From contig VEQR01000021.1 in assembly GCA_018883125.1 (NCBI GenBank), positions 1-42,661 of the forward strand: a stretch of 42,661 nt of DNA. Direction: 5' to 3'. This document shows, piece by piece, positions 15,864 to 24,900 of the stretch; positions within the stretch are counted from its first letter, which is position 1, and every line of letters begins with the position of its first letter. Made by a program: the position numbers and the translations under genes. The notes beneath the pieces are model-generated. The model was given only the letters and a program-made list of their open reading frames with translations, searched no databases and was not told the origin of the DNA. The stretch comes from Candidatus Kapaibacterium sp. Its GTDB lineage: Bacteria; Bacteroidota; Ignavibacteria; Kapaibacteriales; Kapaibacteriaceae.

Positions 15864-15876
15864 CGTTATCAGTCCG

Positions 15877-15884
15877 TAACTTTG
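15877..15884 (+). promoter_or_regulatory. TAnnTTTG -7 box for trxA
   Basis: TAACTTTG, just downstream of the coaE stop, matches the Bacteroidota -7 consensus and lies 40 bases before the trxA ATG. A -33 TTG is not evident. It would allow trxA and the next gene to be transcribed apart from coaE. Confidence 0.4.
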
Positions 15885-15923
15885 CCGTCCAACATCTCCA
15901 CCTCGTACAAGGATATTGTTCTC

Positions 15924-16247
15924 ATGGCACACGCCACACATCTCACCGATGAAAACTTCCACGCCGAGATCAACTCGGGTCGCGTAGTTCTTGTTGACTT
16001 CTGGGCAGCCTGGTGCGGACCGTGCCGCGCGATTGCCCCGATCGTTGATGAGCTTGCGATCGATTACGCCGGCAAGGCAACGATCGCAAAGGTCGACGTT
16101 GACAATAACCCCCGCACGGCAATGGAGTTCGGTATCCGCTCGATCCCCGCGCTGCTGATCTTCAAGGGCGGCAAGGTTGTCGACACGATCGTCGGTGCCG
16201 TTCCAAAGGCCTACATCACCGAGAAGCTCAACGCTCAAATGAATTGA
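15924..16247 (+). CDS. trxA: Thioredoxin
   Basis: The ATG at 15924 (MAHATHLTDENFHAEI) fits the usual thioredoxin start better than the track start at 15882. The 107-residue protein contains the redox-active WCGPC in VDFWAAWCGPCRAI, the cis-proline loop IRSIPALLIF, and the conserved KVDVDNNP and GGKVVDTIVGAVPK segments. It reduces disulfides in cytosolic proteins and is normally recharged by thioredoxin reductase, which is not in this window. The stop is 11 bases before the start of the pterin dehydratase gene, so the two are probably co-transcribed. Confidence 0.96.
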   Translation: MAHATHLTDENFHAEINSGRVVLVDFWAAWCGPCRAIAPIVDELAIDYAGKATIAKVDVDNNPRTAMEFGIRSIPALLIFKGGKVVDTIVGAVPKAYITEKLNAQMN

Positions 16248-16258
16248 TCGACTGAACG

Positions 16259-16567
16259 ATGCCACGCCCCCTTCCCCTTGGCGAGGACGAGCTTCGCGAT
16301 CATCTCGTAGATATTCCCCTGTGGCGCCTCGACGGCGCCACACTTGTTCGTGAGATACCCGCCTCCGACTTCGCAGCCGCCATCGGCCTTGTCAACACTG
16401 TTGCCTTGATCGCTGAACGCATGGATCACCACCCGGATATCCTCATCTTCGGGTGGAACAAAGTGCGGTTCACACTTAGCACGCACGATCAAGGTGGCAT
16501 CACGATCCTGGATGTTCAACTTGCTAAACGCATTGATGAGATCAAGTTCAACATGCTGAGTTACTGA
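16259..16567 (+). CDS. 4a-hydroxytetrahydrobiopterin (pterin-4a-carbinolamine) dehydratase
   Basis: The 102-residue protein carries the family signature ERMDHHPDILIFGWNKVRFTLSTHDQGGIT, with the catalytic His-His-Pro-Asp and the later His, followed by DVQLAKRIDEI. It dehydrates 4a-hydroxytetrahydropterin, recycling the cofactor of aromatic amino acid hydroxylases; in some bacteria it may act in other pterin pathways. No hydroxylase gene is present here. It follows trxA by 11 bases. An unusual point is that the last codons and the stop (MLSY*) lie within an 8-mer repeat array (CTGAGTTA units), so the repeat reaches into the coding sequence. Confidence 0.93.
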   Translation: MPRPLPLGEDELRDHLVDIPLWRLDGATLVREIPASDFAAAIGLVNTVALIAERMDHHPDILIFGWNKVRFTLSTHDQGGITILDVQLAKRIDEIKFNMLSY

Positions 16568-16603
16568 GTTACAGAGGTACGGAGGTACAGAGTTACAGAG
16601 GTA
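16556..16603. repeat. 8-mer array, 3' arm of the trxA-dehydratase unit
   Basis: Six in-phase 8-base units (CTGAGTTA, CTGAGTTA, CAGAGGTA, CGGAGGTA, CAGAGTTA, CAGAGGTA) start inside the dehydratase coding sequence and continue past its stop. In sense they are the complement of the CTCC-type array before eno; for example GAGTTACAGAGGTACGG pairs with CCGTAATTCTGTAACTC at 14 of 17 positions. Confidence 0.9.
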
Positions 16604-16632
16604 CGGGATCTTTTACCGTCGGCACAAAAGGT

Positions 16633-16694
16633 GGATCATCGTCCGCATGAATCTTCGTATTCGCTAAACTAACACTCGAATTTGTCCATGATCC
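16633..16694. repeat. Inner inverted repeat between the two arrays upstream of eno
   Basis: GGATCAT (16633-16639) and ATGATCC (16688-16694) form a 7-bp inverted pair nested inside the two oppositely oriented 8-mer arrays. No ORF or promoter is evident in the intervening bases. Confidence 0.4.
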
Positions 16695-16700
16695 GTCTCC

Positions 16701-18066
<1,366 letters not shown>

Positions 18067-18068
<2 letters not shown>

Positions 18069-18154
18069 GGTACGGAGTTACGAAGTGACGGAGGTACGGA
18101 GTTACGAAGTGACGAAGTGACGGAGGTATGGAGTTACTGAGGTGCTGGATTGCG
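18067..18154. repeat. 8-mer array between eno and the four-helix-bundle gene
   Basis: Eleven in-phase units (GAGGTACG, GAGTTACG, AAGTGACG and variants ending GAGGTGCT, GGATTGCG) start within the eno stop codon. They run into the minus-strand four-helix-bundle gene, supplying its last six codons (RNPAPQ) and its stop. Confidence 0.95.
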
Positions 18155-18547
18155 AAGGTTTTCCTTTGTTGTCTTTATGGCGGCCCGAAGCATCCTGCGC
18201 ACTTCAAGGGCTGTGTTTTCCAGCTCCTGGGTTGTTTGAGATGCCGTAATGGAAGGATCGGAATGCAGCAGCCCAAACCAGAAGAAGAATTCGCCTAGTT
18301 CCTTCTCTGCGATTTTTAGTTTGTGCAAGAAGACCCTCCGGGATTCGCCGAATTGCGCTTCCCTGATGTTTGCACCCACGGAAGTACCAGAACGATAGAG
18401 CTGTCGAAGAGAACTCTCGTCAATCTCAACCTTGCCGGTGAGTTCCCGGCACCATCGCCGAACTGTCCTTGAGAAAATCACTGACGTTTTCTGAAGAGGC
18501 CCTTGGCGCTCCCCAGAGAATATTATGTCACGCTCATTCATTGACAT
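18134..18547 (-). CDS. Four-helix-bundle protein (23S rRNA intervening-sequence family)
   Basis: The 137-residue, mostly helical protein contains LYRSGTSVGANIREAQFGESRRVFLHKLKIAEKELGE, the signature of the four-helix-bundle (S23/IVP, avd-like) family. Members are found inside 23S rRNA intervening sequences and as free-standing genes, and their function is not settled; a nucleic-acid-binding role has been proposed for relatives. There is no rRNA here. The gene is the only minus-strand gene in the housekeeping block and is bracketed by 8-mer arrays in opposite orientations. The left array encodes its last six residues and stop. This looks like a small unit carried between arrays, but mobility is inference only. 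Confidence 0.85.
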   Translation of the reverse strand: MSMNERDIIFSGERQGPLQKTSVIFSRTVRRWCRELTGKVEIDESSLRQLYRSGTSVGANIREAQFGESRRVFLHKLKIAEKELGEFFFWFGLLHSDPSITASQTTQELENTALEVRRMLRAAIKTTKENLRNPAPQ

Positions 18548-18571
18548 GATAGTGCGAGTTTCTCACAAAAC

Positions 18572-18651
18572 GTGACTCCGTACCTTTGTAACTCCGTCCC
18601 TCAGTAACTCCGTCCCTCAGTAACTCCGTCCCTCAGTAACTCCGTCCCTCT
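18572..18651. repeat. 8-mer array forming the 5' leader of the phosphohexomutase gene
   Basis: Ten in-phase 8-base units (GTGACTCC, GTACCTTT, then alternating GTAACTCC and GTCCCTCA, ending GTCCCTCT) stop three bases before the ATG. One unit contains TACCTTTG (18581-18588), which matches the TAnnTTTG promoter box. Confidence 0.95.
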
Positions 18652-18654
18652 CCC

Positions 18655-20055
18655 ATGAACATCATCTTTGGCACCGACGGCTGGCGTGGCCTGATCGCCC
18701 GCGACTACACGTTTGACAACCTTACGTTGGTGGCGCACGCCACGGCGCGATACGTGAAGAAGCTCAAGAAGGAAGGGGCTTCTGTGGTGGTGGGGCACGA
18801 CACTCGGTTCCTGTCGCGCGAGTTTGCGATGGAGACCGCTCGTGTGCTTGCAGCCAATGGTATTACGGTGCATATCAGCGACACCATATCGAGCACGCCA
18901 CAGGTGTCCTTTCACACGAAGAAGAAGAAGGCGCAGCTGGGAGTGGTGATCACGGCATCTCACAACCCTGCGCAATACAATGGCTACAAGCTCAAGGGGT
19001 CGTTTGGTGGACCCGCCCTACCGGAACAGATCGCCGAGGTAGAGAAGGAGCTGGCCAAGCTCAAGGGTGTAGCACCGAAGATGAAGGTTGAGACCTTTGA
19101 TGCCTACGTGAAGTCGAAGAAGATCAAGCTCTTCGATGCCAAGGTCGATTACATCGCTGATCTTCGCAAGAAGATCGACTTTGACGCGATCCGCACGAGC
19201 GGCCTGAAGTTTGTGTATGACCCGATGCACGGCGCCGGCATCGACTTTATGCACCGCCTCTTCGATGGTGTCTATGAGATTCACGGCGAATACAACCCGT
19301 CGTTCGGAGAGGTCGATCATCCAGAACCGATCGCTGAGTGCCTTGAGCCCCTTTCCAAAGCTGTCCGCAAGAGAAAGGCAGACATGGGGCTTGCCACCGA
19401 CGGAGATGCCGACCGCGTGGGTGCGGTGGACCACACCGGTGCCTTTGTGGATCCTCATCGCATCTTCATGCTGCTGATGAAGTACCTCTACGAGTACAAG
19501 AAGCGTCGTGGCGCGGTGGTTAAGACCGTATCGCTGACCTCCATGGTGAGTGCGTACTGTGAGAAGCACAAGATCAAGGTGCACGAAACGCCTGTTGGCT
19601 TTAAGTACGTTGCCAAGCTCATGAACGAGGAGAAGATCCTGATAGGGGGCGAGGAGTCCGGCGGATTGGGTACGTCTCTGCATATTCCTGAACGTGACGG
19701 GATCTTCAACGGTCTCCTGCTTCTGGAGATGATGGCCGTGACGAAGAAGTCGCTCAAGCAACTGTGTGACGAACTTGATGAGGAGTTCGGTCCGCACCGC
19801 TACCGCCGTCGTGACGTGCATGTGACCAATGAGGTCAAGAAGGCGATCCTGGCCGCCTGTGCCAAGAAGCCCACCTCGATCGCCGGCTACCCCGTCGAGC
19901 GGATCGACACCCGGGACGGGTTCAAGTTCTACGTCAACAATGGCTGGCTCTTGATCCGCGCTTCGGGTACCGAGCCGCTGGTGCGATTCTACGCCGAGGC
20001 TCCGTCGCTGGAGATGGTCAACGCGCTTCTGGATGCCGGACTGCGCCTGAAGTAG
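18655..20055 (+). CDS. Phosphoglucomutase/phosphomannomutase family protein
   Basis: This 466-residue alpha-D-phosphohexomutase interconverts hexose 1- and 6-phosphates for nucleotide-sugar and cell-wall synthesis. All four functional loops are present: the phosphoserine loop VITASHNPAQYNG (Ser102), the metal loop ATDGDADRVG (about residue 247), the sugar-specificity loop GGEESGG, and the phosphate-binding loop RASGTEPLVRFYAE near the C-terminus. Which sugar (glucose, mannose or glucosamine) is preferred cannot be settled by eye, so no gene symbol is given. The protein is Lys-rich. Its ATG lies three bases after an 8-mer repeat array, with no ribosome site. The following gene starts 85 bases downstream. 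Confidence 0.95.
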   Translation: MNIIFGTDGWRGLIARDYTFDNLTLVAHATARYVKKLKKEGASVVVGHDTRFLSREFAMETARVLAANGITVHISDTISSTPQVSFHTKKKKAQLGVVITASHNPAQYNGYKLKGSFGGPALPEQIAEVEKELAKLKGVAPKMKVETFDAYVKSKKIKLFDAKVDYIADLRKKIDFDAIRTSGLKFVYDPMHGAGIDFMHRLFDGVYEIHGEYNPSFGEVDHPEPIAECLEPLSKAVRKRKADMGLATDGDADRVGAVDHTGAFVDPHRIFMLLMKYLYEYKKRRGAVVKTVSLTSMVSAYCEKHKIKVHETPVGFKYVAKLMNEEKILIGGEESGGLGTSLHIPERDGIFNGLLLLEMMAVTKKSLKQLCDELDEEFGPHRYRRRDVHVTNEVKKAILAACAKKPTSIAGYPVERIDTRDGFKFYVNNGWLLIRASGTEPLVRFYAEAPSLEMVNALLDAGLRLK

Positions 20056-20139
20056 CCCCCCCCTGCATGTTGGGCGGTGTTGCTTAGCACAGCATTGCCC
20101 CTATATTGACCCTAGGGGACAATCTATGGGGGCAGTGGT

Positions 20140-21939
20140 ATGCGAACGGCTTTTCGCGTGTTCTGCGTTGTTGCTGGTGTTCTTGCTGGCGTATCGGTGT
20201 ATGCCCAGGAAGAAACACTGGATGATACAACTAGGAGCACGCCGTGGGTAACAGTCAGTGGCAGCGCATCGGTTTCGTCGGACTTCTACGAGTTCACGGC
20301 CGATCCTTTGGGATCTCAGCGTGGACGTCGTCCACCCGTCCTGCATCGGCTATTATTCGCACCGACGATCACGATCGGCGGCTTCCTTACGTTGCCGTTG
20401 AATCTAATGATCACGTATCCGGAAACGAATACGACCACGCCGACGCTGTCTGCCCCCTCCCTGCAGGAGTTCTTCTCGAATCCGGCCAATGCTCTTGGCC
20501 TATCAAGTTTCTCGCCGAAGTTCGGCTGGGCACAGATTCACCTTGGCTCACACACGCCCAAGATGTCAGAGCTTTCCGGTGGAGATCTTCAGCTTTTCGG
20601 CGGCGGCTTTGATCTGCGTCCGGGACCCATTCAGCTTGCCGCGTCGGCAGGGGTAACGCAGCGTGCCGTTGAGCCGGACGCTGTAAGCGGACGATTGGGG
20701 GCGTATCGACGTGAGATGATCATGGCGCGCGTTGGATTCGGCACTCCCGATACGAATGCGGTCGGGATCAATGTCGTGTATGCTAAGGACGATACGAATT
20801 CGATCAGGAACAACATTGTCTCGATCCTTCCAAGTCGACCTTTTGAGGATGACACAGCGGTGACCCTTCCACCGGACACGTTGCGTCTTCGGGCGGAAGA
20901 GGGGTTCATCGCTTCACTAGACACAAAGCTTCGTATTGCGCCGGGGGTGACGTTCTCGGCCGAGGGGGCTGTATCGGTCTTCACGCGTGATCAACGCGCC
21001 GATACACTGGCAAGTACGGACAACCCGCTGGCCGGATTCTTTGTTGCTCGCACCTCAACGCGTATCGATGGCGCAGGTAGTGCAAACTTGTCATTGCGAT
21101 ACTCCACTTGGGGCATAACATTCACCGGATTGTATATGGGCGCGGGCTTTCAGCCCCTTGCCTATCCATTCATACAGTCAGATCGAATTGATCTGAAGGT
21201 ATCACCGATGCTGAATCTCTTGGATGGAGATTTCACGCTCTCTGGTACCATTGGTCAACGTGTGAACAATCTCTCGCAAACCAAGGGAGAGGCAATGACG
21301 CAGGCAATCGTCAATGGACAACTTTCGATACGGCTTTCGGATGTCGTCTCGCTGTCGTCAGCGTACTCCAACTTTGGCATTCGTAACAACCGACAGAATC
21401 CTCTTGATTCACAACGAATCCAGAACGTCAGCGAGTCGTTTAGCATTGATCCGATGATCATGTTTTCAGCTGCATCCATGATGCATACGATTACGGCAAG
21501 CATTGGTGTGGATCGCTTTGATGACTTCAATATTGTTAGCGGTGTGGAGACATCTAATGACACACGCAGTGCGACATTGTCCTACACCGGTATGTTCGAA
21601 GAAATGCCGTTAACAATTGGTGCGCTTGCGAGCTACCTTGATAATGCTCTCTCGGCGGGCACGCTCACCATTCAATCGTACGGGGTGAACGCTTCGTACC
21701 GTTTGTTAGGGGGCAAGCTGTTACCGACAGTATCACTGACATTGACGAATTCGACATTCGGGGCGAATCCCGCAGACGCGCAGACCTTTCTCCGAGGGGG
21801 CGTGCGTTGGCGTGCAGCGAAGAATGTGACGCTTGTGGGTAACTACGGTGTGAACTCGTACACCTATGGGGTGGCGTCCACCCGTGGGAGCGGCTTTACC
21901 GAGCAGACTCTTCAACTGTCGGTGTCGACAACCTTCTGA
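20140..21939 (+). CDS. Large outer-membrane beta-barrel protein, first gene of the surface cluster
   Basis: The 599-residue protein starts with a signal peptide (MRTAFRVFCVVAGVLAGVSVYAQ). It then consists of many amphipathic strands separated by polar loops (PTITIGGFLTLPLNLMITYPE, MIMARVGFGTPDTNAVGINVVYAKDD, TATLSYTGMFEEMPLTIGALASYLDN), ending in an aromatic-terminated strand (LQLSVSTTF), the classic outer-membrane barrel C-terminus. No TonB box, plug or enzyme motif was recognised. Its stop is 29 bases before the start chosen for the 1663-residue protein, so the two are probably co-transcribed with the Fn3-type gene. It may anchor or export the other two products. A small palindrome, CCCTAGGG, lies just upstream (20110-20117). 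Confidence 0.65.
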   Translation: MRTAFRVFCVVAGVLAGVSVYAQEETLDDTTRSTPWVTVSGSASVSSDFYEFTADPLGSQRGRRPPVLHRLLFAPTITIGGFLTLPLNLMITYPETNTTTPTLSAPSLQEFFSNPANALGLSSFSPKFGWAQIHLGSHTPKMSELSGGDLQLFGGGFDLRPGPIQLAASAGVTQRAVEPDAVSGRLGAYRREMIMARVGFGTPDTNAVGINVVYAKDDTNSIRNNIVSILPSRPFEDDTAVTLPPDTLRLRAEEGFIASLDTKLRIAPGVTFSAEGAVSVFTRDQRADTLASTDNPLAGFFVARTSTRIDGAGSANLSLRYSTWGITFTGLYMGAGFQPLAYPFIQSDRIDLKVSPMLNLLDGDFTLSGTIGQRVNNLSQTKGEAMTQAIVNGQLSIRLSDVVSLSSAYSNFGIRNNRQNPLDSQRIQNVSESFSIDPMIMFSAASMMHTITASIGVDRFDDFNIVSGVETSNDTRSATLSYTGMFEEMPLTIGALASYLDNALSAGTLTIQSYGVNASYRLLGGKLLPTVSLTLTNSTFGANPADAQTFLRGGVRWRAAKNVTLVGNYGVNSYTYGVASTRGSGFTEQTLQLSVSTTF

Positions 21940-21968
21940 TCATGACCACGTATTTGGGGACGATCATC

Positions 21969-24900
21969 ATGAGCACAACGCTACGAACAGCCGCGCTCTG
22001 CATTGCAATGATGGTGCTTTGCAGCATCACGACGTTCGCTCAACTCCGTGTGAGCGTCAACATCAGCTCAAGACCTGATCCATATCTGTCGAACTGGGCG
22101 CAACGCAAAGATGTTGTCGTCGTTACCGTGACCAACACCGGTACCACGGAAGTGCAGGCGAAGTTTAATTGTCAGATCAACAAGGACGGTTCCTTTCTGG
22201 TAAGGACCAAGCCTGAGCTGATGCCGATGATGACGATTCCGATAGGAACTACGCAGTACTTTGCCGAGGATATCATTCCCCTTGATGCAACAACAGCAAC
22301 CGACGGACTTGCTGCTAAGACACTTCGAACAGGGATGTTGCCGGCTGGGCTCTACGAGTTTTGCGTAAGCATGATTGAACCAACAACGTTCGTTGTGATC
22401 TCTCAGCCGGTGTGTAGGAACTTTTCGATCCGGGCATATCAGGCTCCAATTCTGCTGCTTCCAATCGACAAAGCTGAGGTGGCGTTCGGCTCACGGCCGA
22501 TGCTCCGCTGGACTCCTGTCTCGCCCCGTGCAGAGTTTTCTGTGGTCTATCGAGTGCAGGTCTTCGAGGTTCTACCGGGTCAAACACCGATCAACGCATT
22601 CCGCGTGAACAGGCCGATCCTTGATGTCTCCGACGTCACAACCACGCAGCTGCTCTGGCCGCCGGACTTCGAGCTGCCACGTAGTGGTCAGCAGTACATC
22701 TGGACGGTACGTGCGACTGACGACAGAGGGAGCGCTATGGGTGAGCCCGATGGATACGCCACGCCTTTCACATTTACGTGCTTTCAAACCGGTCTTCGCG
22801 GTGGCGATGAGGGGGCGAAAAGGTCCGGCGGTGGAGATACGACAACGTTTGCGAAGAAGTCCGGCGGAGGCGGAGAGAACACCGGAAACAAGACGAAGTC
22901 AGCCGGTACTGGCAACCAGGGAGTTGACTCGGCCCTGATAGACCCCAATCCCCCGGGTCAGCCTTGTGGAACATGCGGCGCAGCAGTTGTCCTGACCGAC
23001 ACTCTTGCTGGCTCCCAGCCCGTTGTTGTGAACGACTCGCTGGTGGTTGGCAAGTTCATGATGAAGGTAACCGAAGTAACGAATGCTGCGCCTGGAAGTG
23101 CCGCCGGCAAGGGTGAGATTGTGATTCCGTGGCTTCTGGCTCGTGTGAAGGTAACATTTGACAACATCGTCATCAACGCCTCCCGACGTGTTGTCGCCGG
23201 TCAGGTAAGCGCAGAGGTGGACGCATCGGCGCCCCAGTATCCGCAGCAGTGGGCCATCAATCAGGTGACCAGCTGGAACTGGGTGAAGAACACCGTTGCG
23301 GCCGTGGACCAATGGGTGAAGGCCAATGGTCAGCTCGTTAAGCAGGTCAATAGTATGAACACGCCGCTGAAACTCCCACTGGGTTTCAACAACGTCAAGG
23401 GCTACACGATCTGCATCTCTGAGATGAAATTCCTGCCAACGGAGGCCGTGATGGCGTCGGTGGCAACCTTGCCCGTAACGAAACTCGACGATACTTTGAG
23501 CTTTGGTCTGAAGCAACTGCCAATCTGTCCGGAGGGCGTGGGCAAGTCCGGACGGCTCGAGCTTTTGCAGGACATCGACATTCGCGGCATCACTTCTTCG
23601 CAGCCCACGTTCACCATCGCAGCTAAAGCAAAAACAGCAACACGTCCGGGCTGCTACGTTACGTGGGGCTGTGATAACAACTCTGACACGATGTCGCTTG
23701 ATATCGACATCATGTTCCCACGCGCATGGATGACGCCGCGTCCGGATGTTGACACGACCAAACAGTCGATCGCAACCCTTCGTGGAAAGACGATCGACTG
23801 GAAAGAATGGATGCTGATCGGCAATCTGACGCCCGCGACTTTCGCCGGCACAAACGGCTTGGGGCTTCAGATTGATACGATGACGTTTGACTTCAGTGAT
23901 CTGGAGAATGCTCCCGGGATGACGTTCCCGGCCAACTACGTTGGTACGCAGGACATAACGTTCAATGGTTTCTATGCCAAACAAATCAAGATGTTTATGC
24001 CCGATGGATGGCGAACATTTGCTGACAGCAATGCGGCACCACAGTTCATCGCACAGAACCTGATCATCAACAAGAACGGCTTCACCGGCACCATGCTTGC
24101 CGCCAACGTGGTGATGTTCCCGTCAATGAACCTGAACCGTCTTGGAGCAAGTGTGGACACGGTGAAGGTGGTCATGCTTAACAGCAACCTCACACAGGCA
24201 TATATGCGTGGACGCATGCTGTTGCCGGTAACGGATTCGACGCCTCAGAATGCGATCATGTACAAGGCACTTTTCAACAACGTGCAGAAGACGTTCGATT
24301 TCTCCATGCAGCCGCAGAACGATATTGAGATGAAGCTCTTCGGCAATGCGAAGCTGAAGATCGAACCGACATCGACCTTGACCATGGCGCTGAAGAAGGG
24401 TCGCAAGAAGTTTCTCATCAACCTTAATGGCGAGGCAGGCTGGAGCGATGCGACATTGCAAGTTGGCTCAAAGTCAATCACGCTGGACCTGGCACCTGAC
24501 TTCGAGAACATGCGTATGTTCTTTGATGATTCGTTGTCCAAACCATTTGGCTATGACGCCGGCGATTGGAGCTTTGCGAGTCCGCAGAAGAAACTTGCCA
24601 AGTTCCCGATCACCATCGACAAGGTGAAGTTCGATCAGGCAACTCCGCAGGGGAACGAGCTCTTCCGCGGCAAGCTGGGGTTTGACGTTGTGGTGGCACT
24701 TGATTCGAATCGCATTGGAGGAAGGGGCTCCTTCGAGGTCATCGGCGCGGTAGAGAAGACGACTCCAAATGCGAACTTCAAGTTCAAGCCGAAGTTTGTT
24801 GATTTCAACGTCAGCAAGATCATCGTTTTCGCAAATCTTCCGGCCGTTCAGATGAACGGCGAGCTGAATTTTTACAACTCAGACCCGACATGGGGCAATG

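Noticed and set aside
18134-18547. A 23S rRNA intervening sequence
   Set aside because: The encoded protein belongs to that family, but no rRNA sequence flanks it; the neighbours are eno and a mutase.
19018-19821. 267-residue minus-strand ORF
   Set aside because: It is opposite the phosphohexomutase gene, with its active-site loops; it is a shadow frame.
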